From JABDDM01 sp038240295 (GTDB taxonomy: Bacteria > Bacteroidota > Ignavibacteria > Palsa-1295), in the NCBI GenBank assembly GCA_038240295.1, contig JBBSDW010000108.1, positions 1 to 11,289 on the forward strand: a stretch of 11,289 bases of DNA, given 5' to 3'. Shown piece by piece: positions 1 to 6,953 of this stretch; position 1 is the stretch's first letter, and every line of letters starts with the position of its first letter. The translations under genes and the position numbers were made by a program. The notes under the pieces are model-generated. The model saw nothing but the letters and a program-made list of their open reading frames with translations. It had not been told where the DNA came from and ran no database searches.

Positions 1-31
1 GGAGGTCTTGTTCGGCAGAGTGCTGTTTCAT
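1..31 (-). CDS. Possible 5' end of a leftward gene (partial)
   Basis: On the minus strand an ATG at 31 (with a second in-frame ATG at 37) opens a reading frame MKQHSAEQDL that runs off the left edge. Only about ten codons are visible, so no family can be named. The reason to call it is its placement: a perfect inverted repeat (41-73) sits immediately upstream, the usual position of an operator for a self-regulating gene. There is no Shine-Dalgarno sequence, which matches the other genes here. It could be a chance frame; the sequence left of the window would settle it. Confidence 0.3.
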   Translation of the reverse strand, partial: MKQHSAEQDL

Positions 32-40
32 GTGCATTTA

Positions 41-73
41 GGTAAAGTACTTTGTAATGCAAAGTACTTTACC
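41..73. promoter_or_regulatory. Perfect 14-bp inverted repeat, operator-like
   Basis: GGTAAAGTACTTTG (41-54), a 5-nt spacer TAATG (55-59), then its exact reverse complement CAAAGTACTTTACC (60-73). Each arm also contains the self-palindrome AAAGTACTTT, so the site is a pair of palindromes arranged as a larger palindrome. That favours a binding site for a dimeric or tetrameric repressor over a terminator; there is no U-tract and the stem is AT-rich. It lies 3 bp upstream of the possible leftward ATG at 37 and about 300 bp upstream of the T9SS gene. The regulator is not identified. Confidence 0.6.
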
Positions 74-374
74 GAGATGCAGGAAAAGTTTCAAGCCAGA
101 CGATGGAGTGTTGTGACGCTGCTCCAGGATAAACGAACTATCGAAACTCACCCAGTTGTTCAAACTTCATGCGCTTCGAGTTGGACCCCTAAAAGGCAGT
201 TGCAAAGGAGATCAAGCATGCATTCACTTTTCAGGAAGTCTCGAGTGTGTTTCTCGAAATGAACAGTGATCTTTGATGATCCAAAACACTCAAGTCTCGA
301 GAATCTGAACAAATGCTTTGTAACTTCAGAGTAGTCATGCGTTCTTGTCGACTGAGTTATCTCTTCCATAGATC
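74..374. other. Intergenic stretch with no supported gene
   Basis: I see no convincing gene between the operator-like palindrome and the T9SS gene. A short frame with an AGGAG-like sequence before an ATG at 218 gives only 14 residues and ends at 262. The motif AAGTCTCGAG occurs twice (around 236-245 and 290-299) without an obvious larger structure. A promoter for the gene at 375 should lie in the last 100 bases, but I cannot point to a convincing -33/-7 pair. Confidence 0.4.
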
Positions 375-2462
375 ATGAAACTTCTTCTTTTAGCCACCTT
401 CACCATCGCTTTCTGTTTCTCAGGCCATCCTGCCAACTCCTTTGCTCAAAATAGAGAGTGGAATCAACTTGCAGGTCCGTGGGGAACAGGCAGCGTCGAA
501 GCATTTACAATAGCTTCAAATGGACATTTGTTTGCTGTTAGCTCGTCGAGAATGTTTCGCTCTACCGACCGGGGTGTTTCATGGCATGAGTTGAAATCCA
601 TAAAACCACACTATGGAAATCCAGTAATGCTTGTAGCGCTTGGAAATGGTGAGCTCTTCTATTGTCCCGTTCGTAACGATTCAAGTGTAACGATCTATGT
701 GTCATCAGATGATGGGGAGTCGTGGATAGAGTCGCTGCATGGTTATGTCCCACAGGCGATTTGCTTGGATTCTTCGAGTACGGTCAAGGTAATTGCAAAT
801 CTTCCGGTATTCGCTGTTAAGAGCCTGATTCGGTCCACGGACGGAGGAAAACATTGGACCTTCAAACCACTGAGTGGGTCTGACCCCTTTAGCGCAAGTT
901 TTGCACTAGGAACCGATGTATTCACGTTTGCGGCGAATGACATATCCCCCCAATTGAATGTCATCCATGATGATGGCTCGATTTCCAAGATCGACATGCC
1001 TGGTGGATTTGTGATTCCGATGTCGGGCAATAAGCTTGGTTGCTTCAGCGTAAATAGATATCCTTACAACTGGATGGATTCCTTCTGGATAAGTGATGAT
1101 CATTTGACATGGCATAAAGGGACTAGTCTTCACCTACCCTCAACGATCAGCGAAATCGTGAGCGTCAATTCGTCAGGGGGCATGCTTGCTCATTCCTTGA
1201 TGAGCGATACAGTTTTCAGCTCAGTGGATTTTGGTGGAGTCTGGAGAAAATGGCCGGTTTCTGCGTTTCCTCGGGCATTTGATGCCTCCAACTCGATCTA
1301 TGCCGGCTCTCAAGCAGGTATCTTTCGATCTGATGATGGGACAACCACTTCAAGTACGGGCTGGATTCCTATTAAGAGCGTCGGAGGTATCGGGGCATCA
1401 AATGGTTTGCTCTTCGTTGCCAACGATCAAATTTATTTCTCGCGAGATGCTGGATTGACGTGGACTGGATCCAAGTTGGACAAACCTTATTTTCCATATT
1501 TCTGTACTCACCCTACCAATGGCCACCCGGTATTCACTAAGATTTATAACGATGTTACTACTTCATTGTTCATCGCTGATTCGGATACATGGCGTTCGGG
1601 ACCATCTGCGCCCCTGACCGGAGTGAGTTTCGTCGACAATGATTTCGCTGGAAATATTTACGCTGGGACGGATTTCATGTCCAGCGACGGCGGTATCTCG
1701 TGGACTGAGACAGGCTTTCCGGATAAGCATCCTGGAACCGGCTTTGCTGCTACGAGCGAAGGGTTCATTTTCGAGTCAAGCATCTTCCCGGTCGTCTATC
1801 GATCTTCCGACGCAGGGCAGACGTGGAAAAAACTCTTTGTAAATATTCCCGGCATATCAATCGTGAAAATGGCAGCGGAAGCAGGTTCGCTTGTGGCAAC
1901 AACGAAACAAAATGTTGTCATACGCAGCGACGACAACGGTGAGTCGTGGTATACCTGGCTCACGGGGCTTTCGGATACTTGTAATGCGCTTGTCATTACA
2001 CGTATCGGCGAAGTCTTTATGGGAGGACCGGCCGGCTTGCATTATTGTAATTTGTCCGACAACGAACTTAGAACTGTCGATCTCGGCTTATACGATCCTT
2101 GGATTTTAGGCCTCGCGGTGATGGACGGAACTGGGGTTCTCGTTCAAACAATCTTCGATGGCGTCTACTTCAGTAATGGCGGCGGAAGCTTTTTCACCGA
2201 TCCTTCGGCATTTGGAAATTATCCGAACCCTTTCCATCAAGGTAGCACGACAATCACTTTCCGTCTCACGACCGCGGGTTATACGTCGCTCAAAATATAC
2301 AATGAGATCGGGCAACGGATTGCAACAGTCGCCGACGGCAATCTCGAAAGAGGTGTATACACCTTCGATTTTAAAACGCAACTGCTCGATTGTCACGTTT
2401 ATTTCGCACAACTGATCTCACCATCTGGCAAGACGATGCTGAAAATGGTCGGGGGACAGTAA
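375..2462 (+). CDS. Secreted Asp-box (BNR-like) repeat protein with T9SS type A sorting domain
   Basis: This 695-residue protein is probably exported by the Sec pathway and then carried across the outer membrane by the type IX secretion system. Residues 1 to about 25 form a signal peptide with a leucine/phenylalanine-rich core and a likely cleavage after FAQ. About ten Asp-box-like motifs of the S-x-D-x-G-x-x-W type follow, for example STDRGVSW, SSDDGESW, STDGGKHW, SRDAGLTW, SSDGGISW, SSDAGQTW and SDDNGESW, which predicts a beta-propeller fold of the sialidase/Ycf48-like kind. No sialidase catalytic set is evident, so an enzymatic role is not supported. Residues 615-695 form the sorting domain: NYPNPF, then TTITFRL, LKIYNEIGQRI and a terminal VYFAQL...KMVGG, the typical type A pattern. 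The ATG at 375 is chosen because it directly precedes the signal peptide; no Shine-Dalgarno is present. Substrate and role are unknown. Confidence 0.88.
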   Translation: MKLLLLATFTIAFCFSGHPANSFAQNREWNQLAGPWGTGSVEAFTIASNGHLFAVSSSRMFRSTDRGVSWHELKSIKPHYGNPVMLVALGNGELFYCPVRNDSSVTIYVSSDDGESWIESLHGYVPQAICLDSSSTVKVIANLPVFAVKSLIRSTDGGKHWTFKPLSGSDPFSASFALGTDVFTFAANDISPQLNVIHDDGSISKIDMPGGFVIPMSGNKLGCFSVNRYPYNWMDSFWISDDHLTWHKGTSLHLPSTISEIVSVNSSGGMLAHSLMSDTVFSSVDFGGVWRKWPVSAFPRAFDASNSIYAGSQAGIFRSDDGTTTSSTGWIPIKSVGGIGASNGLLFVANDQIYFSRDAGLTWTGSKLDKPYFPYFCTHPTNGHPVFTKIYNDVTTSLFIADSDTWRSGPSAPLTGVSFVDNDFAGNIYAGTDFMSSDGGISWTETGFPDKHPGTGFAATSEGFIFESSIFPVVYRSSDAGQTWKKLFVNIPGISIVKMAAEAGSLVATTKQNVVIRSDDNGESWYTWLTGLSDTCNALVITRIGEVFMGGPAGLHYCNLSDNELRTVDLGLYDPWILGLAVMDGTGVLVQTIFDGVYFSNGGGSFFTDPSAFGNYPNPFHQGSTTITFRLTTAGYTSLKIYNEIGQRIATVADGNLERGVYTFDFKTQLLDCHVYFAQLISPSGKTMLKMVGGQ

Positions 2463-2483
2463 GCGGCCATTCGACAGCATCGC
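2434..2483 (+). terminator. Stem-loop spanning the stop codon of the T9SS gene
   Basis: CGATGCTG (2434-2441) pairs perfectly with CAGCATCG (2476-2483), and AATGG (2444-2448) with CCATT (2468-2472), giving about 13 bp with a small internal loop and a 19-nt loop that contains the stop codon. It lacks a trailing U-tract, so it is not a classical intrinsic terminator. It may be an mRNA-protecting or attenuating structure, or chance. Confidence 0.35.
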
Positions 2484-2502
2484 TAGCGCTCGAACTCTGT
2501 AG

Positions 2503-2685
2503 GGAGGCATTCGTAGTGAGGCATGGATGCTGATCCTGATCGGAAGATCTGAATATGGTAGGATGATCCTGGTGACCTTCACAGAACGAGCGTTGGCCGT
2601 TCGGACTATCAGCGCACGAAAGGCAAATGCCAAAGAAGGAAGAACCCATGAAACCCAAAACGACGCGGCCAACGGAGAAAGCTGA
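2503..2685 (+). pseudogene. 5'-truncated BrnT-family toxin remnant
   Basis: The open frame encodes LILIGRSEYGRMILVTF followed by TERALAVRTISARKANAKEG, which resembles the C-terminal half of BrnT-type toxins (family pattern: IG-S, LVV-FTER, IRIISARKAT--E). BrnT proteins are about 90 residues ribonucleases of type II toxin-antitoxin systems. Here the N-terminal half is missing: an in-frame TAG sits at 2500-2502 and no start codon precedes the conserved part. The last bases overlap the start of the following antitoxin-like gene, the usual toxin-then-antitoxin order with short overlap. Expected activity is lost. Assignment rests on motif recognition by eye; a random match is unlikely given the neighbouring antitoxin remnant. 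Confidence 0.6.
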
Positions 2686-2873
2686 GATCGATGATCTTGA
2701 GTCGCATTATGACTTTGACTACTCGAAGGCGAAGCCGAATATATGCGCGACTCCCAAAGGATCAGATGATCGTGCTGTTGGAGAAAGACATCACAAAGGT
2801 GTTTCAAACGCCCGCCGAGGTAAGGAATGCACTGCCCCGACTGATCGAAGCGATGCCTCCATCGCGAGGGTAG
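2648..2873 (+). pseudogene. Frameshifted antitoxin-like gene (partner of BrnT remnant)
   Basis: Two overlapping frames make one protein. From the ATG at 2648 (or 2627) the first frame gives ESHYDFDYSKAKPN, a motif common in small DNA-binding antitoxins that follow BrnT/RelE-like toxins. It then drifts into nonsense. In the next frame, from about 2741, the expected second half appears: YARLPKDQMIVLLEKDITKV then FQTPAEVRNALPRLIEAMP, ending at the TAG at 2871-2873. This fits the ribbon-helix-helix-like tail in which V-L----V---F-T-E-VN-ALR is conserved. A single-base insertion near 2738-2750 restores the frame and explains the break. The rebuilt length of about 75 residues is normal for such antitoxins. 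Either the gene is dead, like its toxin, or there is an assembly error. The toxin being truncated too favours real decay. Confidence 0.62.
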
Positions 2874-2940
2874 GAGCGCTCTTCGTTAACACCGGCTCAA
2901 GGTCAACTTAGGTGCGATGAGGCTCAGACGATAGATCGTC

Positions 2941-3479
2941 TTATTTGGTTTGGAAAACGCTGCGACTGAACAATTCGTACGAAAGTACCGAGCCAAATAC
3001 CGCTCCGGTCGATAGTGCAAGATAGGCAGGGATGACCAGACCGCGATCATGAAATGGTTTAGACATGAGCCCACTCCAAATACGCCTATGACCCAAGCAA
3101 AAACGATTTCTAAAGGGTTTTGAGGCTGTCTTCCCGTAAAAACCTAACCGACGTAATATGTGCCAAAGTATGAGGCAAGCGGTGATGCCAATACTGCGGT
3201 CAGCTCTTCGTCTCCGTTTAGCCAGCGGTCACCACGCGCCAAAAAGAAGCATGCACCGTATGCGATTTCGCTACCGATAGACTCAAGAAAAAGTGCGCGC
3301 CTCATAGGCTCGACGACTTTACTTGACGAATCGGCCTGGGCGAAGCTACGGCCGAATGGAAGGAAGCCGTTCACCTCCGAGGATGGGTTTCTAAACTGCG
3401 CCTTGGTCTCGTCGCTTAAGAAGTAGATCGAAGCGATTGATACAAGAAGACTTACCCATGCCGTTCTAACAATGTTCAG
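2941..3479 (-). pseudogene. Decayed small exported/membrane protein downstream of trpS
   Basis: Reading leftward from 3479, one base after the trpS stop, an open frame gives NIVRTAWVSLLVSIASIYFL, a signal-peptide or membrane-anchor-like start, then AQFRNPSSEV and a body containing EIAYGACFFLARGDRW and LASPLASYFGTYYVG, stopped by TAG at 3144-3146. Sense-like sequence goes on beyond it: TGRQPQNPLEIVFAWVIGVF in the same frame, then, after a shift near 3070, MSKPFHDRGLVIPAYLALS and TGAVFGSVLSYELFSRSVF ending at TAA 2941-2943. The pieces read as one protein of about 180 residues with glycine-rich hydrophobic helices. There is no ATG/GTG/TTG at the natural start; CTG at 3479-3477 occupies that place. 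One stop, one frameshift and a lost start indicate a pseudogene. The adjacency to trpS suggests former co-transcription. The family is not identified. Confidence 0.55.
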
Positions 3480-3480
3480 G

Positions 3481-4566
3481 TTACCCGAACTGCATTGCTT
3501 CCCTGACTTCGCCCATTGTTTCTTCCGCGGCGGCTCTTGCTTTGGTTTCGCCGTGATCGAGTACGTCGAGTATGTACTTTGGGTCGAGTTCGAGTTGTAT
3601 GCGTTTTTCGCGGGCGGGCGCGAAGGCCTCGTTCATCTTTTCGGTGATCTTCTTTTTGCAATCGACGCAGCCGAGCGCACCGGTGGAGCATCCCTGACGG
3701 ATCTCTTCGACACCCTCCGCATTCCACTTATTGTGATAGGTAAATACGAGACAGATCTCCGGTGTGCCCGCATCTCCTTTGCGCGCCTTTTTCGGGTCGG
3801 TTACCGCTTTGCGCATCTTGTTCCACGTCTCGTCGGCGGTGTCCGAGAGGAGGATCGTGTTGCCGAGCGATTTCGACATGCGCTTGCCATCGAGCCCGGG
3901 CAGGCGTGGATATTTTGTGATATACGCTTTTGGCTCCGTGAAGACATTGCCTCGCGGCGTTTGATAGTGCTCGTTGAATTTTCGTGCAAACTCCCGCGTG
4001 ATCTCGATATGCGGCACCTGATCTTCGCCCACAGGTACAAGATCACCTTTATAAAGAAGAATGTCGGCAGCCATCAGCACCGGATACCCAAGATGTCCAA
4101 ACGTCATCATCTGGTCGCCGATGCCAAGATCACGGACTTGATCTTTGACAGCGGGATTTCGCTCGAGCCGTGCTTTCGTGATAAGCATCGACAAGATCAA
4201 AAAAAGCTCCGTATGCTGCTTGACCTTCGACTGTCGAAAGACTGGTGATTTTTCTGGATCGATGCCAGCAGCGATCCAGTCGATGGCCATGTCGAGCGAG
4301 AGCGCAGTTACGTCCGACGAGTCGAGCTTCGTCGTCAGCGCGTGATAATCGGCGATAAAGAAAAAATTCTCCGCGACATCCTGCAGTCCAACCCAACTCT
4401 CAAGCGCCCCTGCCCAATGACCGATATGAAGCCTGCCGGTAGGCCGCATCCCAGAAAGGATACGCGGCTTCCGTCCCTTGAATACACGCTCGAGCTGACC
4501 CTCATAAACGATCGCCTCGTTTTTTTCTTCGGCGATCGTGCTCGGTACTTCGACTGTTTCTTCCAT
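3481..4566 (-). CDS. trpS: Tryptophanyl-tRNA synthetase, iron-sulfur-type cysteine pattern
   Basis: The enzyme charges tRNA-Trp with tryptophan using ATP in the cytoplasm. The 361-residue sequence has class I signatures: HIGH at 47-50 within RPTGRLHIGHWAGALESW, and the KMSKS loop as GKRMSKSLGN (228-237). MAADILLYKGDLVPVGEDQ (165-183) is the family's conserved segment of the active site. About 35 residues precede the usual TrpS beginning (RILSGMRPTG); no later start codon would keep that conserved region, so the ATG at 4566 is retained and the extension looks real. Four cysteines, C272, C293, C300 and C303, form C-x20-C-x6-C-x2-C, close to the C-x22-C-x6-C-x2-C set that binds a 4Fe-4S cluster in Thermotoga maritima TrpRS. 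No Shine-Dalgarno is seen. It is divergent from asnB. Confidence 0.97.
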   Translation of the reverse strand: MEETVEVPSTIAEEKNEAIVYEGQLERVFKGRKPRILSGMRPTGRLHIGHWAGALESWVGLQDVAENFFFIADYHALTTKLDSSDVTALSLDMAIDWIAAGIDPEKSPVFRQSKVKQHTELFLILSMLITKARLERNPAVKDQVRDLGIGDQMMTFGHLGYPVLMAADILLYKGDLVPVGEDQVPHIEITREFARKFNEHYQTPRGNVFTEPKAYITKYPRLPGLDGKRMSKSLGNTILLSDTADETWNKMRKAVTDPKKARKGDAGTPEICLVFTYHNKWNAEGVEEIRQGCSTGALGCVDCKKKITEKMNEAFAPAREKRIQLELDPKYILDVLDHGETKARAAAEETMGEVREAMQFG

Positions 4567-4666
4567 TGAATAAAAATAATGTTGCCGAAGGTGTCAGTCA
4601 GTTAAAACGTAGCCCGAGCGTTAGATTGCGCTTTTTTAGCTATTCGATTGTGCGGCGTGCGCAGGC

Positions 4667-4729
4667 AAGATCCTTCAGGCACCATCGGTCTAACACGACC
4701 GATCATTGCGTTGGTGCCTTCAGGATGAC
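4667..4729 (-). repeat. Dispersed intergenic repeat, hairpin-bearing copy
   Basis: On the minus strand this begins GTCATCCTGAAGGCACC and ends GGTGCCTGAAGGATCTT. The outer ends GTCATCCTGA and GAAGGATCTT match the two copies near 6859 and 7070. Between them lies a folded insert: GGCACCA (4678-4684) pairs with TGGTGCC (4712-4718), and inside it ATCGGTC (4684-4690) pairs perfectly with GACCGAT (4697-4703) around the loop TAACAC. A structured non-coding repeat is the simplest reading; it could also act as a transcript-end structure for either divergent neighbour. Confidence 0.6.
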
Positions 4730-4754
4730 TGGTTTAAATCAGTTGAGCAATGTT

Positions 4755-4798
4755 TTGGAGTTCTCGTGTCTGGAACGAATCGCAAGCTGAAACTCCAA
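4755..4798 (+). promoter_or_regulatory. Inverted repeat in the asnB leader
   Basis: TTGGAGTT (4755-4762) and AACTCCAA (4791-4798) are perfect reverse complements 28 nt apart. It may be part of a leader structure or a binding site upstream of asnB. Eight base pairs over this spacing can arise by chance. Confidence 0.25.
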
Positions 4799-4821
4799 CT
4801 ACGTTTGGACGTCATGGTGTG

Positions 4822-4877
4822 ACAAATGCCGCACCGGTTCTGTTAAATGGCGCGAGGCATTTGTAAAAACGTTTACA
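4822..4877 (+). promoter_or_regulatory. Nested palindromes just upstream of asnB
   Basis: ACAAATGCC (4822-4830) and GGCATTTGT (4856-4864) are perfect 9-bp reverse complements 25 nt apart. Overlapping the right arm is a second, tight palindrome TGTAAA-AACG-TTTACA (4862-4877) ending 7 nt before the asnB ATG. The tight palindrome has the size and symmetry of a repressor operator, and the competing pairings could alternatively form an mRNA switch that hides the start region. Regulator and effector are unknown; nitrogen or asparagine-linked control is only a guess from position. Confidence 0.45.
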
Positions 4878-4884
4878 TCACGCT

Positions 4885-6810
4885 ATGTGCGGTATCGGAG
4901 GCATTTATCAGTTTGATCGAGCGATGCAATCTGCGGGGCATTCGTATCCCGTCACGCCCGAACTGCTAAAGCGGATGTCGGATGTCATGGTGCATCGCGG
5001 GCCTGATGACGATGGCCAGTATGTCAGCGTCTCGCGGCGTTGCGGACTTACATTTCGCAGACTCTCGATCATCGATCTTTCGCCGGCTGGTCATCAGCCA
5101 ATGACGTCACCCGACGGCCGCTATTCGATCGTCTTCAACGGTGAGATCTACAATCACCTCGCGATCCGCGAAGACCTGATCGCGAAGGGCTATCAGTATC
5201 ATTCGAAGACCGACACCGAAACGATCCTCTACGCCTATCAGGAATGGGGCGAAGCGTGCCTTGATAAATTTCTGGGAATGTTCGCGATCGCAATCTGGGA
5301 TGAGAAGACCCAGGAGCTTTTTGGCGCGCGAGACCGGATTGGCATCAAGCCGTTCTATTATTCGCAGACGCAAGACCGTTTTATTTGGGGGAGCGAGATC
5401 AAAGTAATTCTCGAGCATCCCGCCGTTCACAAGGACCTAAACAAGGATGCGCTGCCGCATTATCTCTCGCTCCTGATGCCGCCTGCGCCTGAGACGATGT
5501 TTGCTGGGATCAACAAACTTCCCGCTGGACATTCCGTTCGCGTAAAGCCTGATGGAAAAGTTATTATAAAGGAGTGGTGGTCGTTGCTCGACGCAGGCGA
5601 ACCGTTCGAAGGCAAGACCGAAGCCGAGGCGATCGAAGATATTCGCGGGCTGCTGCGTCGATCGATCAAAGATCGAATGATGTCCGACGTGCCGTTCGGC
5701 GTATTTCTGTCGGGCGGTATCGATTCGAGCCTAAATGTCGCGTTGATGTCGGAGTTGATGGATCGACCGGTCGAGACGTTCTCCGTCGGATTCAAAGATC
5801 TTGAGAAATATAACGAGCTTTCCTACGCGCGGTCGATCGCTGAAAAATTCAAGACGAATCATCATGAGGTGCTGATCGATTCGAAGGATGCCGAACGAGT
5901 AATCAGTGATCTTGCCTGGCATGAAGATGAACCGAATGGCGATCCGGTTTGCGTGCCGCTCTATTTTGTTAGCAAGCTTGCGCGGGATTCGGGGACTATC
6001 GTCGTGCAGGTTGGCGAGGGCTCTGACGAAGAATTCGCAGGCTACCCATGGCTCGTTCGTGATATCAAACTCTACGATCGCTATTGGTCACCGCTTTCGA
6101 AAGTATCGCCGAAGTTCATGCGCCGCGCTGCGGTCATGGCTTCGTCGCCATTCGTGAAGCACCCGATCCTTAAGGAATATCTACGCCGATTTTCAAAAGG
6201 GGAGGAGCTATTCTGGGGTGGCGCGATGGCCTTCACCGAGGAGCACAAACGTCAGCTATTCAAGGAATACAACTCAAGCGCCGATAGCACGCACAATTTT
6301 GCGAAGGCTTGGCACAGCGACGTGAAGTCACGTTATCCTAAGTCGCAGTATGCGAAACGGATGATGTATCTTGAGTTCAAACAACGGCTGCCAGAGTTGC
6401 TTCTCATGCGAGTCGACAAAGTTTCGATGGCAACCAGCATCGAAGCACGCGTACCGTTCCTCGATCATCGCATCGTCGAATACGCATTCCGATTGCCAAC
6501 CGAGATCACGCTCGGAAAAGATTACGTACCGAAATATATACTAAAAAAAGCGGCAGAAGGCATCCTACCGAACGAACACATCTATCGCAAGAAAATGGGT
6601 TTCGCCGCACCAATCTCCGAATGGATGCGTAAAGATTTGAAGCCAATGCTCGAAAGCTACCTTGCCGGAAGCCAGATTGCTAATGAATACTTCGACCAAG
6701 GCTACATCCAGCGCCTGATCGTAGAACACGAAAACAACACCCGCAACAACAGCCAGCTCCTCTGGACGCTCTTCAATCTGGCCCTCTGGGAAAAACGATA
6801 TTTCGGATAA
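4885..6810 (+). CDS. asnB: Asparagine synthase (glutamine-hydrolysing)
   Basis: The 641-residue enzyme transfers the amide of glutamine to an aspartate-like substrate with ATP. The N-terminal glutaminase domain (about 1-220) starts MCGIGGIY with the catalytic Cys2 after methionine removal, and has RRLSIIDL (58-65) and NGEIYN (85-90) that bind glutamine. The synthetase domain carries the PP-loop SGGIDSS (276-282) for ATP and the segment GEGSDEEFAGY (377-387), the counterpart of the usual GEGADELFGGY with small changes. MRVDKVSMATSIEARVPFLD near residue 510 is also typical. Length and domain order are complete. Cys2 fixes the start at 4885; there is no Shine-Dalgarno. Such AsnB enzymes make asparagine, but close relatives also amidate sugars or peptides in cell-surface clusters; with no surface-polysaccharide cluster in the window, amino-acid synthesis is the safer call. 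Confidence 0.96.
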   Translation: MCGIGGIYQFDRAMQSAGHSYPVTPELLKRMSDVMVHRGPDDDGQYVSVSRRCGLTFRRLSIIDLSPAGHQPMTSPDGRYSIVFNGEIYNHLAIREDLIAKGYQYHSKTDTETILYAYQEWGEACLDKFLGMFAIAIWDEKTQELFGARDRIGIKPFYYSQTQDRFIWGSEIKVILEHPAVHKDLNKDALPHYLSLLMPPAPETMFAGINKLPAGHSVRVKPDGKVIIKEWWSLLDAGEPFEGKTEAEAIEDIRGLLRRSIKDRMMSDVPFGVFLSGGIDSSLNVALMSELMDRPVETFSVGFKDLEKYNELSYARSIAEKFKTNHHEVLIDSKDAERVISDLAWHEDEPNGDPVCVPLYFVSKLARDSGTIVVQVGEGSDEEFAGYPWLVRDIKLYDRYWSPLSKVSPKFMRRAAVMASSPFVKHPILKEYLRRFSKGEELFWGGAMAFTEEHKRQLFKEYNSSADSTHNFAKAWHSDVKSRYPKSQYAKRMMYLEFKQRLPELLLMRVDKVSMATSIEARVPFLDHRIVEYAFRLPTEITLGKDYVPKYILKKAAEGILPNEHIYRKKMGFAAPISEWMRKDLKPMLESYLAGSQIANEYFDQGYIQRLIVEHENNTRNNSQLLWTLFNLALWEKRYFG

Positions 6811-6858
6811 AGGTACAGCGGCTGCTGCGCCAGATCTATGCGACACTGTCTGGGACCA

Positions 6859-6896
6859 GTCATCCTGAGCTGGAGACGAAGGATCTTAACTCTCGT
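6859..6896 (+). repeat. Dispersed intergenic repeat, copy 2
   Basis: GTCATCCTGAGC (6859-6870) is followed after 4 nt by GACGAAGGATCTTAACTCTC (6875-6894). The copy at 7070 has the same two blocks and the same orientation. ATCCT and AGGAT can pair as a small hairpin. The motif is familiar as a dispersed intergenic repeat in many bacterial genomes. Confidence 0.7.
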
Positions 6897-6953
6897 ACTG
6901 CTGAAAAATTACGATCGACGTCAAACAAAGAACCCAACCGAAAAAGAGTCAAG

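Noticed and set aside
41..73. Rho-independent terminator
   Set aside because: The stem is AT-rich, made of two self-palindromes, and has no U-tract on either strand, so an operator is more likely.
8..262. 84-residue plus-strand frame across the left palindrome
   Set aside because: It runs through the perfect inverted repeat and has no recognisable motif or protein-like pattern. Its last 14 codons have an AGGAG before ATG 218, but that is too short to support a gene.
2106..2415. Overlapping 85- and 101-residue frames at the end of the T9SS gene
   Set aside because: They are shadows of the sorting-domain coding region, which is recognised with confidence.
3472..4248. 258-residue plus-strand frame
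   Set aside because: It lies entirely antisense to trpS, whose identity is certain, and has no family motif.
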